The notes beneath the pieces were generated by a model. That model was not told the origin of the DNA and did no database searches. It saw nothing but the letters and a program-made list of their open reading frames with translations. The position numbers and the translations under genes were made by a program. Positions 32,605 through 41,691 of a stretch of 64,000 bases of DNA are shown here, in pieces (position 1 is the first letter of the stretch; each line of letters opens with the position of its first letter). Origin of the DNA: JAIBJN01 sp963838795 (GTDB lineage: Bacteria > Actinomycetota > Thermoleophilia > Gaiellales > Gaiellaceae); contig CAWISL010000001.1 of assembly GCA_963838795.1 (NCBI GenBank), positions 310,001 to 374,000 of the forward strand, in the 5' to 3' direction.

Positions 32605-34002
32605 ATGAAGATCGTCCTCCTCGGTGCCGGGCAGGTGGGCGCGACAATCGTCGAGGCGCTGCACGAGGAGCACGACGTCACGGTCGTCGACCTCGACGCC
32701 GCGCGCCTGCAGGCGCTCTCGTACCGTCACGACATTCGCACGGTCAAGGGCAACGGCGCGACGCGCCGCGTCCTCCAGGAGGCCGGGGTGGACCTGGCCG
32801 ACCTCATGATCGCCTGCACCTCGCGGGACGAGATCAACCTCGTCGCCGGCACGCTGGCGAAGAAGCTCTCCGAGGCGCAGACGATCGTCCGCACCTCGAA
32901 CCCGGAGTACATCGAGGCCTGGCAGGAGCGCCAGATCGAGGTCGACTTCATGGTCTCGTCCGAGCTCGAGACCGCCCACGCGGTCTCGCGGACGATCGGC
33001 CTGCCGGCGGCCAAGCAGACCGACGTCTTCGCCGAGGGCCAGGTTCAGATCGTCGAGTTCGACGTGCCGCGCGACGGCGGCGCCGAGGATCTCTCCGGCA
33101 TCCCCCTCACCGAGGCCGCCGAGCGTGTGGCCCGCCGGCCGCTGTCGGACGCCTACGAGACCGTCGTGGGCAGGCCGCTCCGCGAGGCGAGCATCCCGCC
33201 CGACTCGAAGGTGGCAAGCATCATCCGCGGCGACCGGATGCTGGTACCGCGCGGAAACGAGTCGATCCAGCCCGGAGACCGGATCATCATCATCGGCTCC
33301 CCGGACTCCGCACGGGAATGGGGGCGGATCATGGCGCGCGGCGAGCGGCCGGTCGACGACGTCGTCATCTACGGCGCCGGCGCCACCGGCCTGGCGATCG
33401 CCCGCGTCCTCCTCGACCAGCGGATCCGCGTCCGGCTGATCGAGCCCCGCAAGGAGCGCGCCCTCGAGGTCGCCGAGGAGCTGCCGGAGGCTCGTGTCTA
33501 CTGCGCGACCGGCGTCGACCCGGACTTCATCGAGCGCGAGCGGATCGGCCAGGCTCGCGCCGCCGTGTTCGCCATGCGCGAGGACTCCAAGAACCTCTAT
33601 GCGGCCGCGCTGGCACGAGTGCACGGGGTCGGCTTCACGATCGGCATCGTTCACGAGCCTGTCTCGATCGAGGTATTCGAGCACGCCGGCATCGACGTGG
33701 CGGTCAACCCCCGCTCGGTGACCGCCGAGGAGATCGTCCGCTTCGCGCACGACCCGCGGATCCGCCAGCTCGCGATGCTCGAGGGCGATCGCTTCGAGAT
33801 CCTCGACATCACCGTCCGCGACTCGAGCAAGCTCGTACAGCGGCCGTTCAAGGAGCTGCCCATGACCGGCTCCCTGATCGGGGCGATCGTCCGTGACGGC
33901 TCGGCGATCTTTCCGCACGGCGACGACCAGCTCGAGCCGGGCGACCGGGCGATCATCTTCACCGAGTCGAGCAGGGTGGCGGAGGTCGAGCGCGCGCTAT
34001 GA
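32605..34002 (+). CDS. trkA: Trk potassium uptake regulatory subunit TrkA
   Basis: Cytoplasmic NAD(H)-binding gating subunit of 465 residues with two tandem RCK units. The first Rossmann motif is VLLGAGQVGATIVEAL with a TrkA-C domain around residues 135-225; the second is VVIYGAGATGLAIARVLL followed by a second TrkA-C (RPFKELPMTGSLIGAIVRDG). The duplicated form is the full TrkA. It binds TrkH and controls K+ flow. ATG 32605 is at the start of the first strand. The TrkH gene follows 30 bp later. Confidence 0.95.
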   Translation: MKIVLLGAGQVGATIVEALHEEHDVTVVDLDAARLQALSYRHDIRTVKGNGATRRVLQEAGVDLADLMIACTSRDEINLVAGTLAKKLSEAQTIVRTSNPEYIEAWQERQIEVDFMVSSELETAHAVSRTIGLPAAKQTDVFAEGQVQIVEFDVPRDGGAEDLSGIPLTEAAERVARRPLSDAYETVVGRPLREASIPPDSKVASIIRGDRMLVPRGNESIQPGDRIIIIGSPDSAREWGRIMARGERPVDDVVIYGAGATGLAIARVLLDQRIRVRLIEPRKERALEVAEELPEARVYCATGVDPDFIERERIGQARAAVFAMREDSKNLYAAALARVHGVGFTIGIVHEPVSIEVFEHAGIDVAVNPRSVTAEEIVRFAHDPRIRQLAMLEGDRFEILDITVRDSSKLVQRPFKELPMTGSLIGAIVRDGSAIFPHGDDQLEPGDRAIIFTESSRVAEVERAL

Positions 34003-34032
34003 GCTCGGCCGCGAGAGTGGCTTCGGCGGAGC

Positions 34033-35532
34033 GTGAACGTCGAGGTAGGCGCCGCACTCAATCTCGTCGGCACGCTGCTGAAGTACCTGTCGCTGGCGTT
34101 TCTCTTCCCGATCCCGATCGCGATCGGCTACTCGGAGCCCTGGTGGCCGTACCTGGCCGCCGGAGCGCTGACCGCCCTCGGCGGCTGGTCGCTCGAAGCG
34201 ACGACGCGTGGGAGGGAGCGAGTCGGGGTCCGGGAGGGCTTCCTCGTCGTCGCGCTCACATGGCTCCTCGGCTCCGCATTCATCGCCGTGTCCTACCTGC
34301 TCTCCGGGGAGGAGCAGCTCTCGCGACCGCTCGACGCGCTCTTCGAGGCCATGTCGGGGATGACGACGACCGGCTCGAGCGTCGTGGTGGACGTCTCCAC
34401 CCTCGACAAGTCGCTGTCCCTGTGGCGGCAGTTCACCCAGTGGTTCGGCGGCATGGGCATCATCGTGCTGGCGCTCGCGGTACTGCCGCGCCTGCGCGTC
34501 GGCGGGCGCCAGCTCATGGAGTCCGAGGCCCCCGGGCCCGAGCTCGAGGCTCTGACCGCGTCGATCCGCGACACGGCCCGGCGGCTCTGGCTGCTCTACG
34601 TCGCGCTGACGGCGCTCCTCATACTCATCCTGGCCTCGTTCGGTTGGTCGGGGATCGACGAGCGCATGGGGCTCTTCAACGCCGTCGCATACGCATTCTC
34701 CGCCATGCCTACCGGCGGGTTCGGAATCGATCCGCGCTCGTTGGAGGGGTACGCGCCGGCCTCCCAATGGGTGCTGGCGCTCTTCATGGCGATCGCGGGA
34801 GCGAACTTCGCCCTCCTCTACCGCGCGTTCGTGCGGCGCAAGCCCGTTGCCCTCGCGCGTGACGAGGAATTCCGGCTCTACCTCGGGCTGCTGCTGCTCG
34901 CGTCCGCCGTCCTCACGGTGATCATCTGGGACGCGGGCATCAGCTCGGGAGAGGAGGCGATCCGACAGGCGACCTTCCAGACGGTCTCGATCATGACGAC
35001 GACCGGCTTCGCCAGCACGGACTTCGCGCCGTGGGTCGTCGCGGCGCCCGCCGCCGCGATGCTCATCGTCGCGCTCATGTTCCCCGGCGGCTCGGCCGGG
35101 TCGACGGCGGGCTCGATCAAGGTCATCCGTCACCTCGTCATAGGCCGAGTGCTGAAGCGTGAGCTAGACCAGGCCATGCACCCGGAGTACGTCGCGCCGG
35201 TGCGCGTCAACCGGGTCCCGGTTGACGAGCGCACGGTTCGCGCCGTGATCACGTTCGTCCTTCTGTACGTCGGCATCTTCGTCGCCGGCGCCGTGCTGCT
35301 GCTCCTGGACGCGCACCGGGTCGAGCTCGAGCTGACGCCGTTCGACGCGCTCGCGGCCTCGGCGACGACGCTCGGCAACGTCGGCCCTGCCTTCGGGTTC
35401 GCCGGGCCAATGGGGTCGTTCGAGCCCTTCAGCGACGTCTCCACCGTCATCATGACCGTCCTGATGTGGATCGGCCGGCTCGAGATCGTTCCGGTCGTCG
35501 CGCTGCTCACGAGGGCGTATTGGCGCGCCTGA
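34033..35532 (+). CDS. trkH: Trk potassium transporter membrane subunit TrkH
   Basis: Membrane K+ channel/transporter subunit of 499 residues with about ten to twelve helices in four M1-P-M2 repeats. Selectivity-filter segments can be seen at MSGMTTTGSSVV, SAMPTGGFG, MTTTGFASTDF and LGNVGPAFGF. A long first cytoplasmic region and size fit TrkH/TrkG. GTG 34033 follows GGCGGAG. Its TGA overlaps the ATG of the second transporter gene, so trkA, trkH, ktrB and ktrA form one operon. Confidence 0.93.
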   Translation: MNVEVGAALNLVGTLLKYLSLAFLFPIPIAIGYSEPWWPYLAAGALTALGGWSLEATTRGRERVGVREGFLVVALTWLLGSAFIAVSYLLSGEEQLSRPLDALFEAMSGMTTTGSSVVVDVSTLDKSLSLWRQFTQWFGGMGIIVLALAVLPRLRVGGRQLMESEAPGPELEALTASIRDTARRLWLLYVALTALLILILASFGWSGIDERMGLFNAVAYAFSAMPTGGFGIDPRSLEGYAPASQWVLALFMAIAGANFALLYRAFVRRKPVALARDEEFRLYLGLLLLASAVLTVIIWDAGISSGEEAIRQATFQTVSIMTTTGFASTDFAPWVVAAPAAAMLIVALMFPGGSAGSTAGSIKVIRHLVIGRVLKRELDQAMHPEYVAPVRVNRVPVDERTVRAVITFVLLYVGIFVAGAVLLLLDAHRVELELTPFDALAASATTLGNVGPAFGFAGPMGSFEPFSDVSTVIMTVLMWIGRLEIVPVVALLTRAYWRA

Positions 35533-36866
35533 TGGGCTGGCTCAGCCGGCGGCATCCGACACAGCTCGTCGTCGCCGCCTTCGCCCTCGGCATCTTCGCC
35601 GGCGCCGGGCTGCTCACCTTGCCGTTCGCCACCGAGAGCGGCGAAAGCGCACCCTTCCTCACGGCGGTCTTCACCTCGACCTCGTCGATCTGCGTCACCG
35701 GCCTCGTCGTGGTGGACACTCCCACGTACTGGTCGACCTTCGGAGAGGTCGTGATCATGCTGCTCGTCCAGGTGGGCGGGTTCGGGATCATGACCCTGGC
35801 CTCGCTGCTCGTCTTCCTGCTCGCCGGCAGGCTCGGGCTGCGTGGCAGGCTGCTCGCCCAAGCGGAGGTCGCCGCGCCCCTCCTGGCCGACGTCCGCCGT
35901 CTTGTCTTTGCAGTCGTCAAGCTCAGCCTCTTCTTCGAGGCGATTGGCGCGACCATCCTCGCCGTGCGCTGGTGGACGGCGTACGACTACTCGCTCGGCC
36001 GCTCGATCTACCTGGGGGTCTTTCACTCGATCACCGCGTTCAACAACGCGGGCTTCGCGCTCTGGACCGACAACCTGACCTCGTTTGCAAGCGACGGGTG
36101 GATCTGCGTGACGATCGCCCTCCTGATCATCGCCGGAGGCCTCGGCTTCCCGGTCTGGCTCGAGCTCTCGCGGCTCTGGCGACGGCCTCACCGCTGGAGC
36201 CTGCACACGAAGCTGACCCTGCTCGTGACCGCAGTCCTGATCGTCGGTGGGACGGGCGCGGTGCTCGCCTTCGAGTGGGGGAACCCGGGAACCCTCGGCC
36301 CGTTCGGGGTCGGCGGGAAGCTCCTCGCTGGCTTCTTCCAGGGAGTGACGCCCCGCACGGCGGGCTTCAACACGGTGGACTACGGCGAGATGGAGCTGGA
36401 GACGCTCTTCGTCACCGACTTCCTCATGTTCGTCGGAGCGGGGAGCGCGTCGACCGGAGGCGGCATCAAGGTGACGACGCTGGCCCTCCTCGCGCTCATG
36501 GTGTGGGCCGAGGTGCGCGGCGACCCTCACGTGACGGCCTTCTCGCGCCGGCTCCCAGCCCACGCCCAGCGGCAGGCGTTCGCAATCGCCACGATCGCCC
36601 TCGGTGCGGTCGTGATCAGCACGTTGGCGCTGATGGCGCACACCGAGCTGACGCTTTCCCAGACGCTCTTCGAGGCGCTCTCGGCGTTCGGGACGGTCGG
36701 CCTCTCCACCGGGATCACGGCCGACTTCGGCGCCTTCGGGCAGTGGATCTTGATCGCGCTCATGTATCTCGGCCGAGTCGGGCCCCATACTCTCGGGGTC
36801 GCCCTCGTGCTCCGCGAGCGCCAGAGGCTCTACCGTTTCCCCGAAGAACGTCCCATTATCGGCTGA
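35532..36866 (+). CDS. ktrB: KtrB-type potassium uptake membrane subunit
   Basis: Second K+ transporter membrane subunit, 444 residues, shorter than TrkH as expected for KtrB. Filter regions: TSTSSICVTGL, SITAFNNAGFALW, VTPRTAGFNTVDYG and FGTVGLSTGIT. The segment MFVGAGSASTGGGIKVTTLA is the conserved KtrB gating-loop region. ATG 35532 shares its A with the upstream TGA (TGATG), giving translational coupling. ktrA follows three bases later. Confidence 0.93.
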   Translation: MGWLSRRHPTQLVVAAFALGIFAGAGLLTLPFATESGESAPFLTAVFTSTSSICVTGLVVVDTPTYWSTFGEVVIMLLVQVGGFGIMTLASLLVFLLAGRLGLRGRLLAQAEVAAPLLADVRRLVFAVVKLSLFFEAIGATILAVRWWTAYDYSLGRSIYLGVFHSITAFNNAGFALWTDNLTSFASDGWICVTIALLIIAGGLGFPVWLELSRLWRRPHRWSLHTKLTLLVTAVLIVGGTGAVLAFEWGNPGTLGPFGVGGKLLAGFFQGVTPRTAGFNTVDYGEMELETLFVTDFLMFVGAGSASTGGGIKVTTLALLALMVWAEVRGDPHVTAFSRRLPAHAQRQAFAIATIALGAVVISTLALMAHTELTLSQTLFEALSAFGTVGLSTGITADFGAFGQWILIALMYLGRVGPHTLGVALVLRERQRLYRFPEERPIIG

Positions 36867-36869
36867 TCT

Positions 36870-37523
36870 ATGGCTGCCAGAGAGTTCATCGTCATAGGGC
36901 TGGGCCGCTTCGGCGGCGGGCTCGCAGAGACCCTCGTCGGCATGGGCCACGAGGTGCTGGGCGTCGACGCCGACCCGAAGCTCGTCCAGCAGTTCTCGGG
37001 CGTCCTCACACACGTCGTCGAGGCCGACTCGACCGACGAGCGGGCGATGCGCCAGCTCGGCGCGAACGAGTTCGAGACCGCGGTCGTCGCGATCGGCACC
37101 GAGATCGAGGCGAGCATCCTGACGACGGCCGTGCTCGTCGACCTGGCCGTCCGCCGCATCGTGGCCAAGGCCGTGACGCAGGCGCACGGGCGCATCCTCG
37201 AGCGCGTCGGCGCCCACCGCGTCGTCTTCCCGGAGCGGGACATGGGCGTGCGCGTGGGCCACAGCCTCGCGGGCTCGATCCTGGACTACTTCGAGCTCGA
37301 CCCGGGCTTCGCCATCGTCGAGACCCGCGCGCCTCGAGAGCTTGTCGGCAAGTCGCTGGCCGCCGCGGAGGTGCGCAAGCGCTACGGGATCACGGTGGTC
37401 TGCATCAAGCCCGGCGGCAGCTCGTTCACCTACGCCACTCCCGAGACCGTGGTGAGCGACGGCGACATCCTCGTGGTCGCCGGCGAGACGCGCCGTGCCG
37501 AAGCGTTCGGCGAGCTCTCCTAG
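36870..37523 (+). CDS. ktrA: KtrA-type potassium uptake regulatory subunit
   Basis: A 217-residue single RCK protein: Rossmann nucleotide-binding motif VIGLGRFGGGLAETLVGMGH, then an RCK_C domain from about residue 135. KtrA forms an octameric ring on KtrB and gates it with ATP/ADP; c-di-AMP often binds the RCK_C domain. Three bases behind ktrB. The last four bases overlap the convergent esterase gene. Confidence 0.93.
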   Translation: MAAREFIVIGLGRFGGGLAETLVGMGHEVLGVDADPKLVQQFSGVLTHVVEADSTDERAMRQLGANEFETAVVAIGTEIEASILTTAVLVDLAVRRIVAKAVTQAHGRILERVGAHRVVFPERDMGVRVGHSLAGSILDYFELDPGFAIVETRAPRELVGKSLAAAEVRKRYGITVVCIKPGGSSFTYATPETVVSDGDILVVAGETRRAEAFGELS

Positions 37524-38170
37524 GCAAGCGCCCTCTCGAGCACCCCTCGGGCCTGCGCGATCGCTGCCGGGGCGATCTGGTGGGCGACGGGGTCTTCGCG
37601 GTAGGCGACGGCGAGCCCGGCGGCGTCCAGGCGGTCGCGTGCGTCCCGGCCGAACTCGACCCCGATTACCGGATCGTAGGTCCCGTGCGAGATCGAGACC
37701 GGCAGGCCGGCACGTCTCTCGAGGTCGAGCTCGAACCCCTCGACGGTCGGGATGAAGCCGCTCATCGCGAGGATCCCTGCGGGGCCCGGACGCGAGGCGG
37801 CCAGGCCGAGCGCGTAGGACATCACGGCTCCCTGTGAGAAGCCGCCGAACACCGCGCGCTCCGGCGGCACGCCTGCCTCCTCGAGCGCGGCGTCGAGCCA
37901 CGCCGAGACCTCCGCGAAGGTGGTGAGGAACGTCTCCGGATCGGGGAAGCCGATCTCCCGCACGACGTACCAGTGGGCGCCGCCGGGAGGGAGGGCGAGC
38001 GGGCCGCGCGGCACGAGGCCGACGAGACGCTGCTCGGGATCGAGCAGGTCCAGCAGGGGCAGGAGGTCGAGCTCGTCGGCGCCGCGACCGTGCAGAAGCA
38101 CGAGCGCGCCCGCAGGCTCACCGGCAGCAGGACGGACGCGATGGACGATCGCGCTTCGCTCGGAGCTCAC
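37520..38170 (-). CDS. carboxylesterase/phospholipase-type alpha/beta hydrolase
   Basis: A 216-residue esterase of the phospholipase/carboxylesterase family. HGRGADELDLLPLLDLLD near the N-terminus is the oxyanion region; the nucleophile is GGFSQGAVMSYALGL; the Asp is in SHGTYDPVIGVEFGR and the His in VAHQIAPAAI. Small cytoplasmic esterase with broad acyl-ester specificity. ATG 38170. Convergent with ktrA, overlapping four bases. Confidence 0.9.
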   Translation of the reverse strand: MSSERSAIVHRVRPAAGEPAGALVLLHGRGADELDLLPLLDLLDPEQRLVGLVPRGPLALPPGGAHWYVVREIGFPDPETFLTTFAEVSAWLDAALEEAGVPPERAVFGGFSQGAVMSYALGLAASRPGPAGILAMSGFIPTVEGFELDLERRAGLPVSISHGTYDPVIGVEFGRDARDRLDAAGLAVAYREDPVAHQIAPAAIAQARGVLERALA

Positions 38171-38179
38171 GCCCCGAGC

Positions 38180-38980
38180 TTAGTCTTGATCCTGGTCGTC
38201 TTCCCGCTCTTCGCGCTTCTCCTCACGGCGCTCGTCACGCTCCTCGCGCTCCTCGGCCTTCTCGTCGCGCCGCTCGTCCCGCTCGGCCTTGCGCTCTTCG
38301 CGCTCCTCGGTCTTCTCCTGCCTGCGCTCTTCCTTCTCGGCCTTGCGCTCTTCGCGCTCTTCGGCCTTCTCCTGCCTGCGCTCTTCCTTCTCGGCCTTGC
38401 GCTCTTCGCGCTCTTCGGCCTTCTCCTGCCTGCGCTCTTCCTTCTCGGCCTGGCGGCGCTCGCGCTCCTCGGCCTTCTCCTGGCGGCGTTGCTCCTTCCA
38501 CGCATCGCGGTCCGGCTTCTCGCCCCAGGGCGGCTTGCCGGGCTTCGGCGGCTCGTGCGGAGGCTTGGGGGGCTTCGGAGGCTCGGGTTCAGGCGGAGGC
38601 GGTGGCGGTGGGGGTGGGGGAGGAGGCGAGCCGCCGCCCGGCCGGCCGGGGTCAGAGCCTCCGCCGGGACGATCCGGGCCGCCGCCGGACGAGCCGCCGC
38701 CCGAGGTGCCGGAGGCGGTGTCTCCGAGGACTCCGCCGGGGGTGGACGCGGGCGGCGCCGGTGGAACCTGTGGGGTATCCGGCGCAGCCTCGGTGTCCTT
38801 GGGCGGGGGAGCCAGGGCGTCCGCGACGACCTCGCCGGCCTGCGCGGTGCCGCGAAGCGGAGCCGGAAGGCTGTCGAGCGGGCGGTCTCCGGGCAGCACC
38901 ATAGGCGCCAGCGCGAGCAGCGTGATGACCACGCTGAGCGCGACGGTCCAGAGCGCATGTGTGCCTAGACGGCTCCCCAC
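38180..38980 (-). CDS. membrane-anchored protein with polyproline and charged repeat tail
   Basis: A 266-residue protein from GTG 38980. An N-terminal transmembrane anchor (LWTVALSVVITLLALAPMVL) is followed by a Pro/Gly-rich stretch including 12 consecutive Pro, and then by a highly charged C-terminus made of 18-residue repeats (KEERRQEKAEEREERKAE). The repeats come from a 54-bp tandem array (38284-38499). It ends in an acidic DDQDQD. Composition suggests an extended, long helical structure that may span the cell wall. No family recognised. GTG 38980 precedes the anchor; the frame upstream looks non-native. Confidence 0.65.
   Translation of the reverse strand: MGSRLGTHALWTVALSVVITLLALAPMVLPGDRPLDSLPAPLRGTAQAGEVVADALAPPPKDTEAAPDTPQVPPAPPASTPGGVLGDTASGTSGGGSSGGGPDRPGGGSDPGRPGGGSPPPPPPPPPPPPEPEPPKPPKPPHEPPKPGKPPWGEKPDRDAWKEQRRQEKAEERERRQAEKEERRQEKAEEREERKAEKEERRQEKAEEREERKAEKEERRQEKTEEREERKAERDERRDEKAEEREERDERREEKREEREDDQDQD
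38284..38499. repeat. 54-bp tandem repeat, four copies
   Basis: Units at 38284, 38338 and 38392 are nearly identical (the second and third agree exactly); a fourth at 38446 is degenerate. The unit encodes 18 residues of the charged helical tail of the gene at 38180-38980. Likely length variation between strains. Confidence 0.85.
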
Positions 38981-39030
38981 CCTTGTCCCATCGGCCGATC
39001 TTCCCTCTGACTTGAACGGTAGCCCACGAT

Positions 39031-39957
39031 CTAGCCCATTGGAACCCCGGAAACGTCCAGGATTCCCTGCAGCGCAGCCGCGTTCGCCGGCGCCTGCGCC
39101 GCGAGCTCGCCGTGCGGCGTCCGGCTCCAGCGGTTGTTGTTGAAGAGGACGTAGACCTCGTCGGCGCTCTCTCCGAGCTCCCGGAGCGGATCGACCCACT
39201 CCTCCAGCTCTTCGTCCGAGTAGAGGTAGTCGAAGCGGTCGCTGGCGCTGCCGCCTCTGGCGTTCCACGTCCCGGCGTTGCGGCCGTGGAAGCGGACGTA
39301 GGCGAGTGGGCTTGTCGCCGCCACGACGGTGGGGACGAGGTTCTTCGCCTCCGTCTTCGGCGCGTCCACGACCACGTGGGAGGCGCCGAGCTCTTCCAGG
39401 AGCGCCAGCGTGGCGCCTCGATGCTCCTCGTCGAGCCAGCTTCGGTGTCGAAACTCGACCAGAGCGCGATCGCCGTCCAGCTGCTCGACGGCCCAGCGCA
39501 GGTAGTCGACGGAGGCATCCTTCGAGACGACGTATGACGGAAACTGCAGAAGGATGCCGCCGAGCCTCCCCGTCTCGCGCAGCGGCTCGAGGGCCCGATG
39601 GAAGCGCCGGAAGACCTCGGCCCGAAACTCGCGCGGCGGCCGGTCGACCCTTCCCCGGTCGTCGACCGGCGCGGCCTCACGCAGGTCGGACGGCAGCTGC
39701 TCGACCTTGACCGGATGGCGGGTCATCACTCCGAACGCCTTCACGTGCATGACGAAGCCGTCGGGCGTGCGCTCCGCCCAGCGCGAGGTCATCGTCTCGT
39801 CCGGCAGGCGGTAGTACGTCGAGTCGACCTCGACCGTCGAGAAGCGCTCCGCGTACCAGCGGAGGCGCGCGTCCGCCGACTTGACCTCCTTCGGGTACCA
39901 GTGCTTCGTGAGCGCCTCGTCGGCCCACGAGCACGTGCCGATGCGGATCGGCGTCAT
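39031..39957 (-). CDS. DUF72 (YecE-like) family protein
   Basis: A 308-residue TIM-barrel protein. The family opening RIGTCSWADEALTKHWYP and VEVDSTYYRLPDETMTSRWAER, then LQFPSYVVS, LVEFRHRSWL and VYVLFNNN are diagnostic of DUF72. Function is unestablished, although a link to endonuclease-IV-like barrels has been suggested. ATG 39957. Stands divergent from the TMEM175-type channel gene 34 bp away. Confidence 0.92.
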   Translation of the reverse strand: MTPIRIGTCSWADEALTKHWYPKEVKSADARLRWYAERFSTVEVDSTYYRLPDETMTSRWAERTPDGFVMHVKAFGVMTRHPVKVEQLPSDLREAAPVDDRGRVDRPPREFRAEVFRRFHRALEPLRETGRLGGILLQFPSYVVSKDASVDYLRWAVEQLDGDRALVEFRHRSWLDEEHRGATLALLEELGASHVVVDAPKTEAKNLVPTVVAATSPLAYVRFHGRNAGTWNARGGSASDRFDYLYSDEELEEWVDPLRELGESADEVYVLFNNNRWSRTPHGELAAQAPANAAALQGILDVSGVPMG

Positions 39958-39991
39958 CAGACGGACAACGCTAGCGGTGTAGCCTTGCGCG

Positions 39992-40654
39992 GTGCCGCAG
40001 GAGATAGGCGCCTACGTCTCCGAGCGAGACAGCCAGGAGTTCACTCGCGTGGTCGCCTTCAGCGATGCGATCTTCGCGATCGCCATGACGCTGCTGGTCC
40101 TTTCGATCGAGGTCTCAGGGGTTCCGGGGGGCGGGGGGAGCGCCCGCGACATGCTCGAGGCGCTCGCAGACGCGCTGCCAGAGATCATCAGCTTCGCCGT
40201 CTCCTTCTACGTGATCGGCCGCTACTGGCTCGCGCACCACTGGTTCTTCTCGCGGCTCCAGCGCATTGACCGTCGCCTGCTGTCGCAGAACCTCGCCTAC
40301 CTCGGGTTCGTCGCCTTCCTGCCGTTCCCGACGTCGCTGATCGGCGATTACGAAGGCAACCCGATCGCCTTCGTCGTTTTCGCGCTGTCGATGGCCGCGG
40401 TGAGCTTCATGGAGATCATCATCGCGGGACACGCCTACCGGGCGGGCCTGGTGCGTGGGGGCGTGCCCGACGCGGTGTGGGGCTGGGGTCTCGCGGCCTC
40501 CGCGTTTCCGGTCGGGGTCTTCGTGCTCTCGATCCCGATCGCGTTTCTGAACACGACGGCGGCGCTCCTCTCTTGGTTCGTCCTCGCTCCGGTCGGTTAC
40601 CTCATCAACAGCAAGATGCCGAGCGAGGTCCGGGACTACTTCGGTCGGTACTAG
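39992..40654 (+). CDS. TMEM175-type potassium channel protein (DUF1211)
   Basis: A 220-residue membrane protein with six hydrophobic segments. The signature is FTRVVAFSDAIFAIAMTLLVLSIEV, where FSD lines the pore helix of TMEM175 channels. Bacterial members are short and form tetramers that conduct K+. GTG 39992. It lies 2.5 kb from the Trk/Ktr operon. Its TAG stop is embedded in the left arm of the palindrome at 40651-40706. Confidence 0.88.
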   Translation: MPQEIGAYVSERDSQEFTRVVAFSDAIFAIAMTLLVLSIEVSGVPGGGGSARDMLEALADALPEIISFAVSFYVIGRYWLAHHWFFSRLQRIDRRLLSQNLAYLGFVAFLPFPTSLIGDYEGNPIAFVVFALSMAAVSFMEIIIAGHAYRAGLVRGGVPDAVWGWGLAASAFPVGVFVLSIPIAFLNTTAALLSWFVLAPVGYLINSKMPSEVRDYFGRY

Positions 40655-40706
40655 GAGGCCTTGACGAAACCTAGGCACGCCGCCGGGCCGCGCTGAAGCC
40701 TCCTAG
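40651..40706. repeat. palindromic element related to the one at 21-197
   Basis: CTAGGAGGC and GCCTCCTAG arms border a 56-bp sequence that shares TGACGAAAC and GCCGCCGGGCCGCGCTG with the left half of the 21-197 element. The outer CTAG at each end supplies the TAG stop codon of both convergent genes (40654 and 40703), so the element acts as shared 3' end and possibly as a two-way terminator. Confidence 0.7.
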
Positions 40707-41611
40707 ACCGCCAGGGCGAGCTGCTCCTGGCGCCTCGCCGGAACCGGGCGGCCGCTTCCGGTCGGCGCGAGGCCGTGGCGCAGGCGCAGGCGCGCAAAGC
40801 GATCGCCGATGTGCTCCTGGTAGGACTTCGGCGCGTAGGCGCGGCTTCCGTAGAGCTCGACGTAGCGCGGGTAGAGCCACGGGTACGCATCCTTGAGCCA
40901 GGGCATGAAGTGCTCCCGGATCGCCGGGCGAACGTGCAGGACGATGGCGCTTGCCCAGGAGACCCCGGCCTCGGCGCAGGCCGCCAGCACCTCGTCCAGG
41001 TGCTCTTCGTCGTCGGTCAGGCCGGGGAGGACGGGAGCGACGAGGACGCCCGTGCGGATGCCCGTCGCGGCGAAGCGCGCCAGGATCTCGAGTCGTTTGC
41101 GGCCGGGGGGCGTCCCCGGCTCGACCACGCGCCGCACGTCCTCGTCAAGGGTGCCCACGCTCATGGAGACCGTAAGTGGCGCGACCTCGTGGAGGCGGCG
41201 GTAGACGTCGAGGTCGCGCGTGATCAAGGTCGACTTGGTCAGGATCGAGAGCGGATTCGAGAAGTCGGCGAGCGCCTCGACCACTCGGCGCGTCAGGCGG
41301 TAGCGCCCCTCGCAGTGCTGGTACGGGTCGGTCGCGGTGCCCATGGCGATGGTCTCGCCTTCCCAGCGCGGCGACGCGAGCTCGCGGCGCAGGACCTCGA
41401 CGACGTTCGTCTTGACGACGATCTTCGAGGAGAAGTCGTCGCCGATCCCCAGGTCCAGGTAGCTGTGGAACGCGCGGGCGAAGCAGTAGTGGCAGCTATG
41501 CGTGCACCCGCGGTACGGGTTCACAGTCCAGCGGAAGGGGATCCGGCTCAGTTCCGGCACACGGTTCAGAGCCGACTTGCAGGTGTCCTCGAGGTACTGC
41601 GCGCGAGCCAC
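40703..41611 (-). CDS. radical SAM protein (Rv2578c / SPL-like family)
   Basis: A 302-residue radical S-adenosylmethionine protein. The [4Fe-4S] motif is CTHSCHYCFAR. The sequence around it (FRWTVNPYRGC, HSYLDLGIGDDFSSKIVVK) and GTATDPYQHCEGRYRLTR is typical of the COG1533 group to which Rv2578c belongs, related to spore-photoproduct lyase-like proteins. The true reaction is unknown. ATG 41611. Divergent from the oxidoreductase gene, with about 80 bp between. Confidence 0.9.
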   Translation of the reverse strand: MARAQYLEDTCKSALNRVPELSRIPFRWTVNPYRGCTHSCHYCFARAFHSYLDLGIGDDFSSKIVVKTNVVEVLRRELASPRWEGETIAMGTATDPYQHCEGRYRLTRRVVEALADFSNPLSILTKSTLITRDLDVYRRLHEVAPLTVSMSVGTLDEDVRRVVEPGTPPGRKRLEILARFAATGIRTGVLVAPVLPGLTDDEEHLDEVLAACAEAGVSWASAIVLHVRPAIREHFMPWLKDAYPWLYPRYVELYGSRAYAPKSYQEHIGDRFARLRLRHGLAPTGSGRPVPARRQEQLALAV

Positions 41612-41691
41612 GTCTTCCCGGAGTATAGAACATATGTTCGTGTTATGGCGAGGGCTTCACAAGCGGCTCGAGGGCTGGTAGACCTGTCGTG

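Noticed and set aside
35130..37901. A 923-codon open frame on the minus strand across the potassium operon
   Set aside because: It is a high-GC shadow of trkH, ktrB and ktrA; its translation is low-complexity Arg/Glu/Asp-rich and the plus-strand genes have all family motifs.
38284..38499. Tandem units considered as a CRISPR array
   Set aside because: The 54-bp units are contiguous without unique spacers and encode a charged helical repeat in frame.
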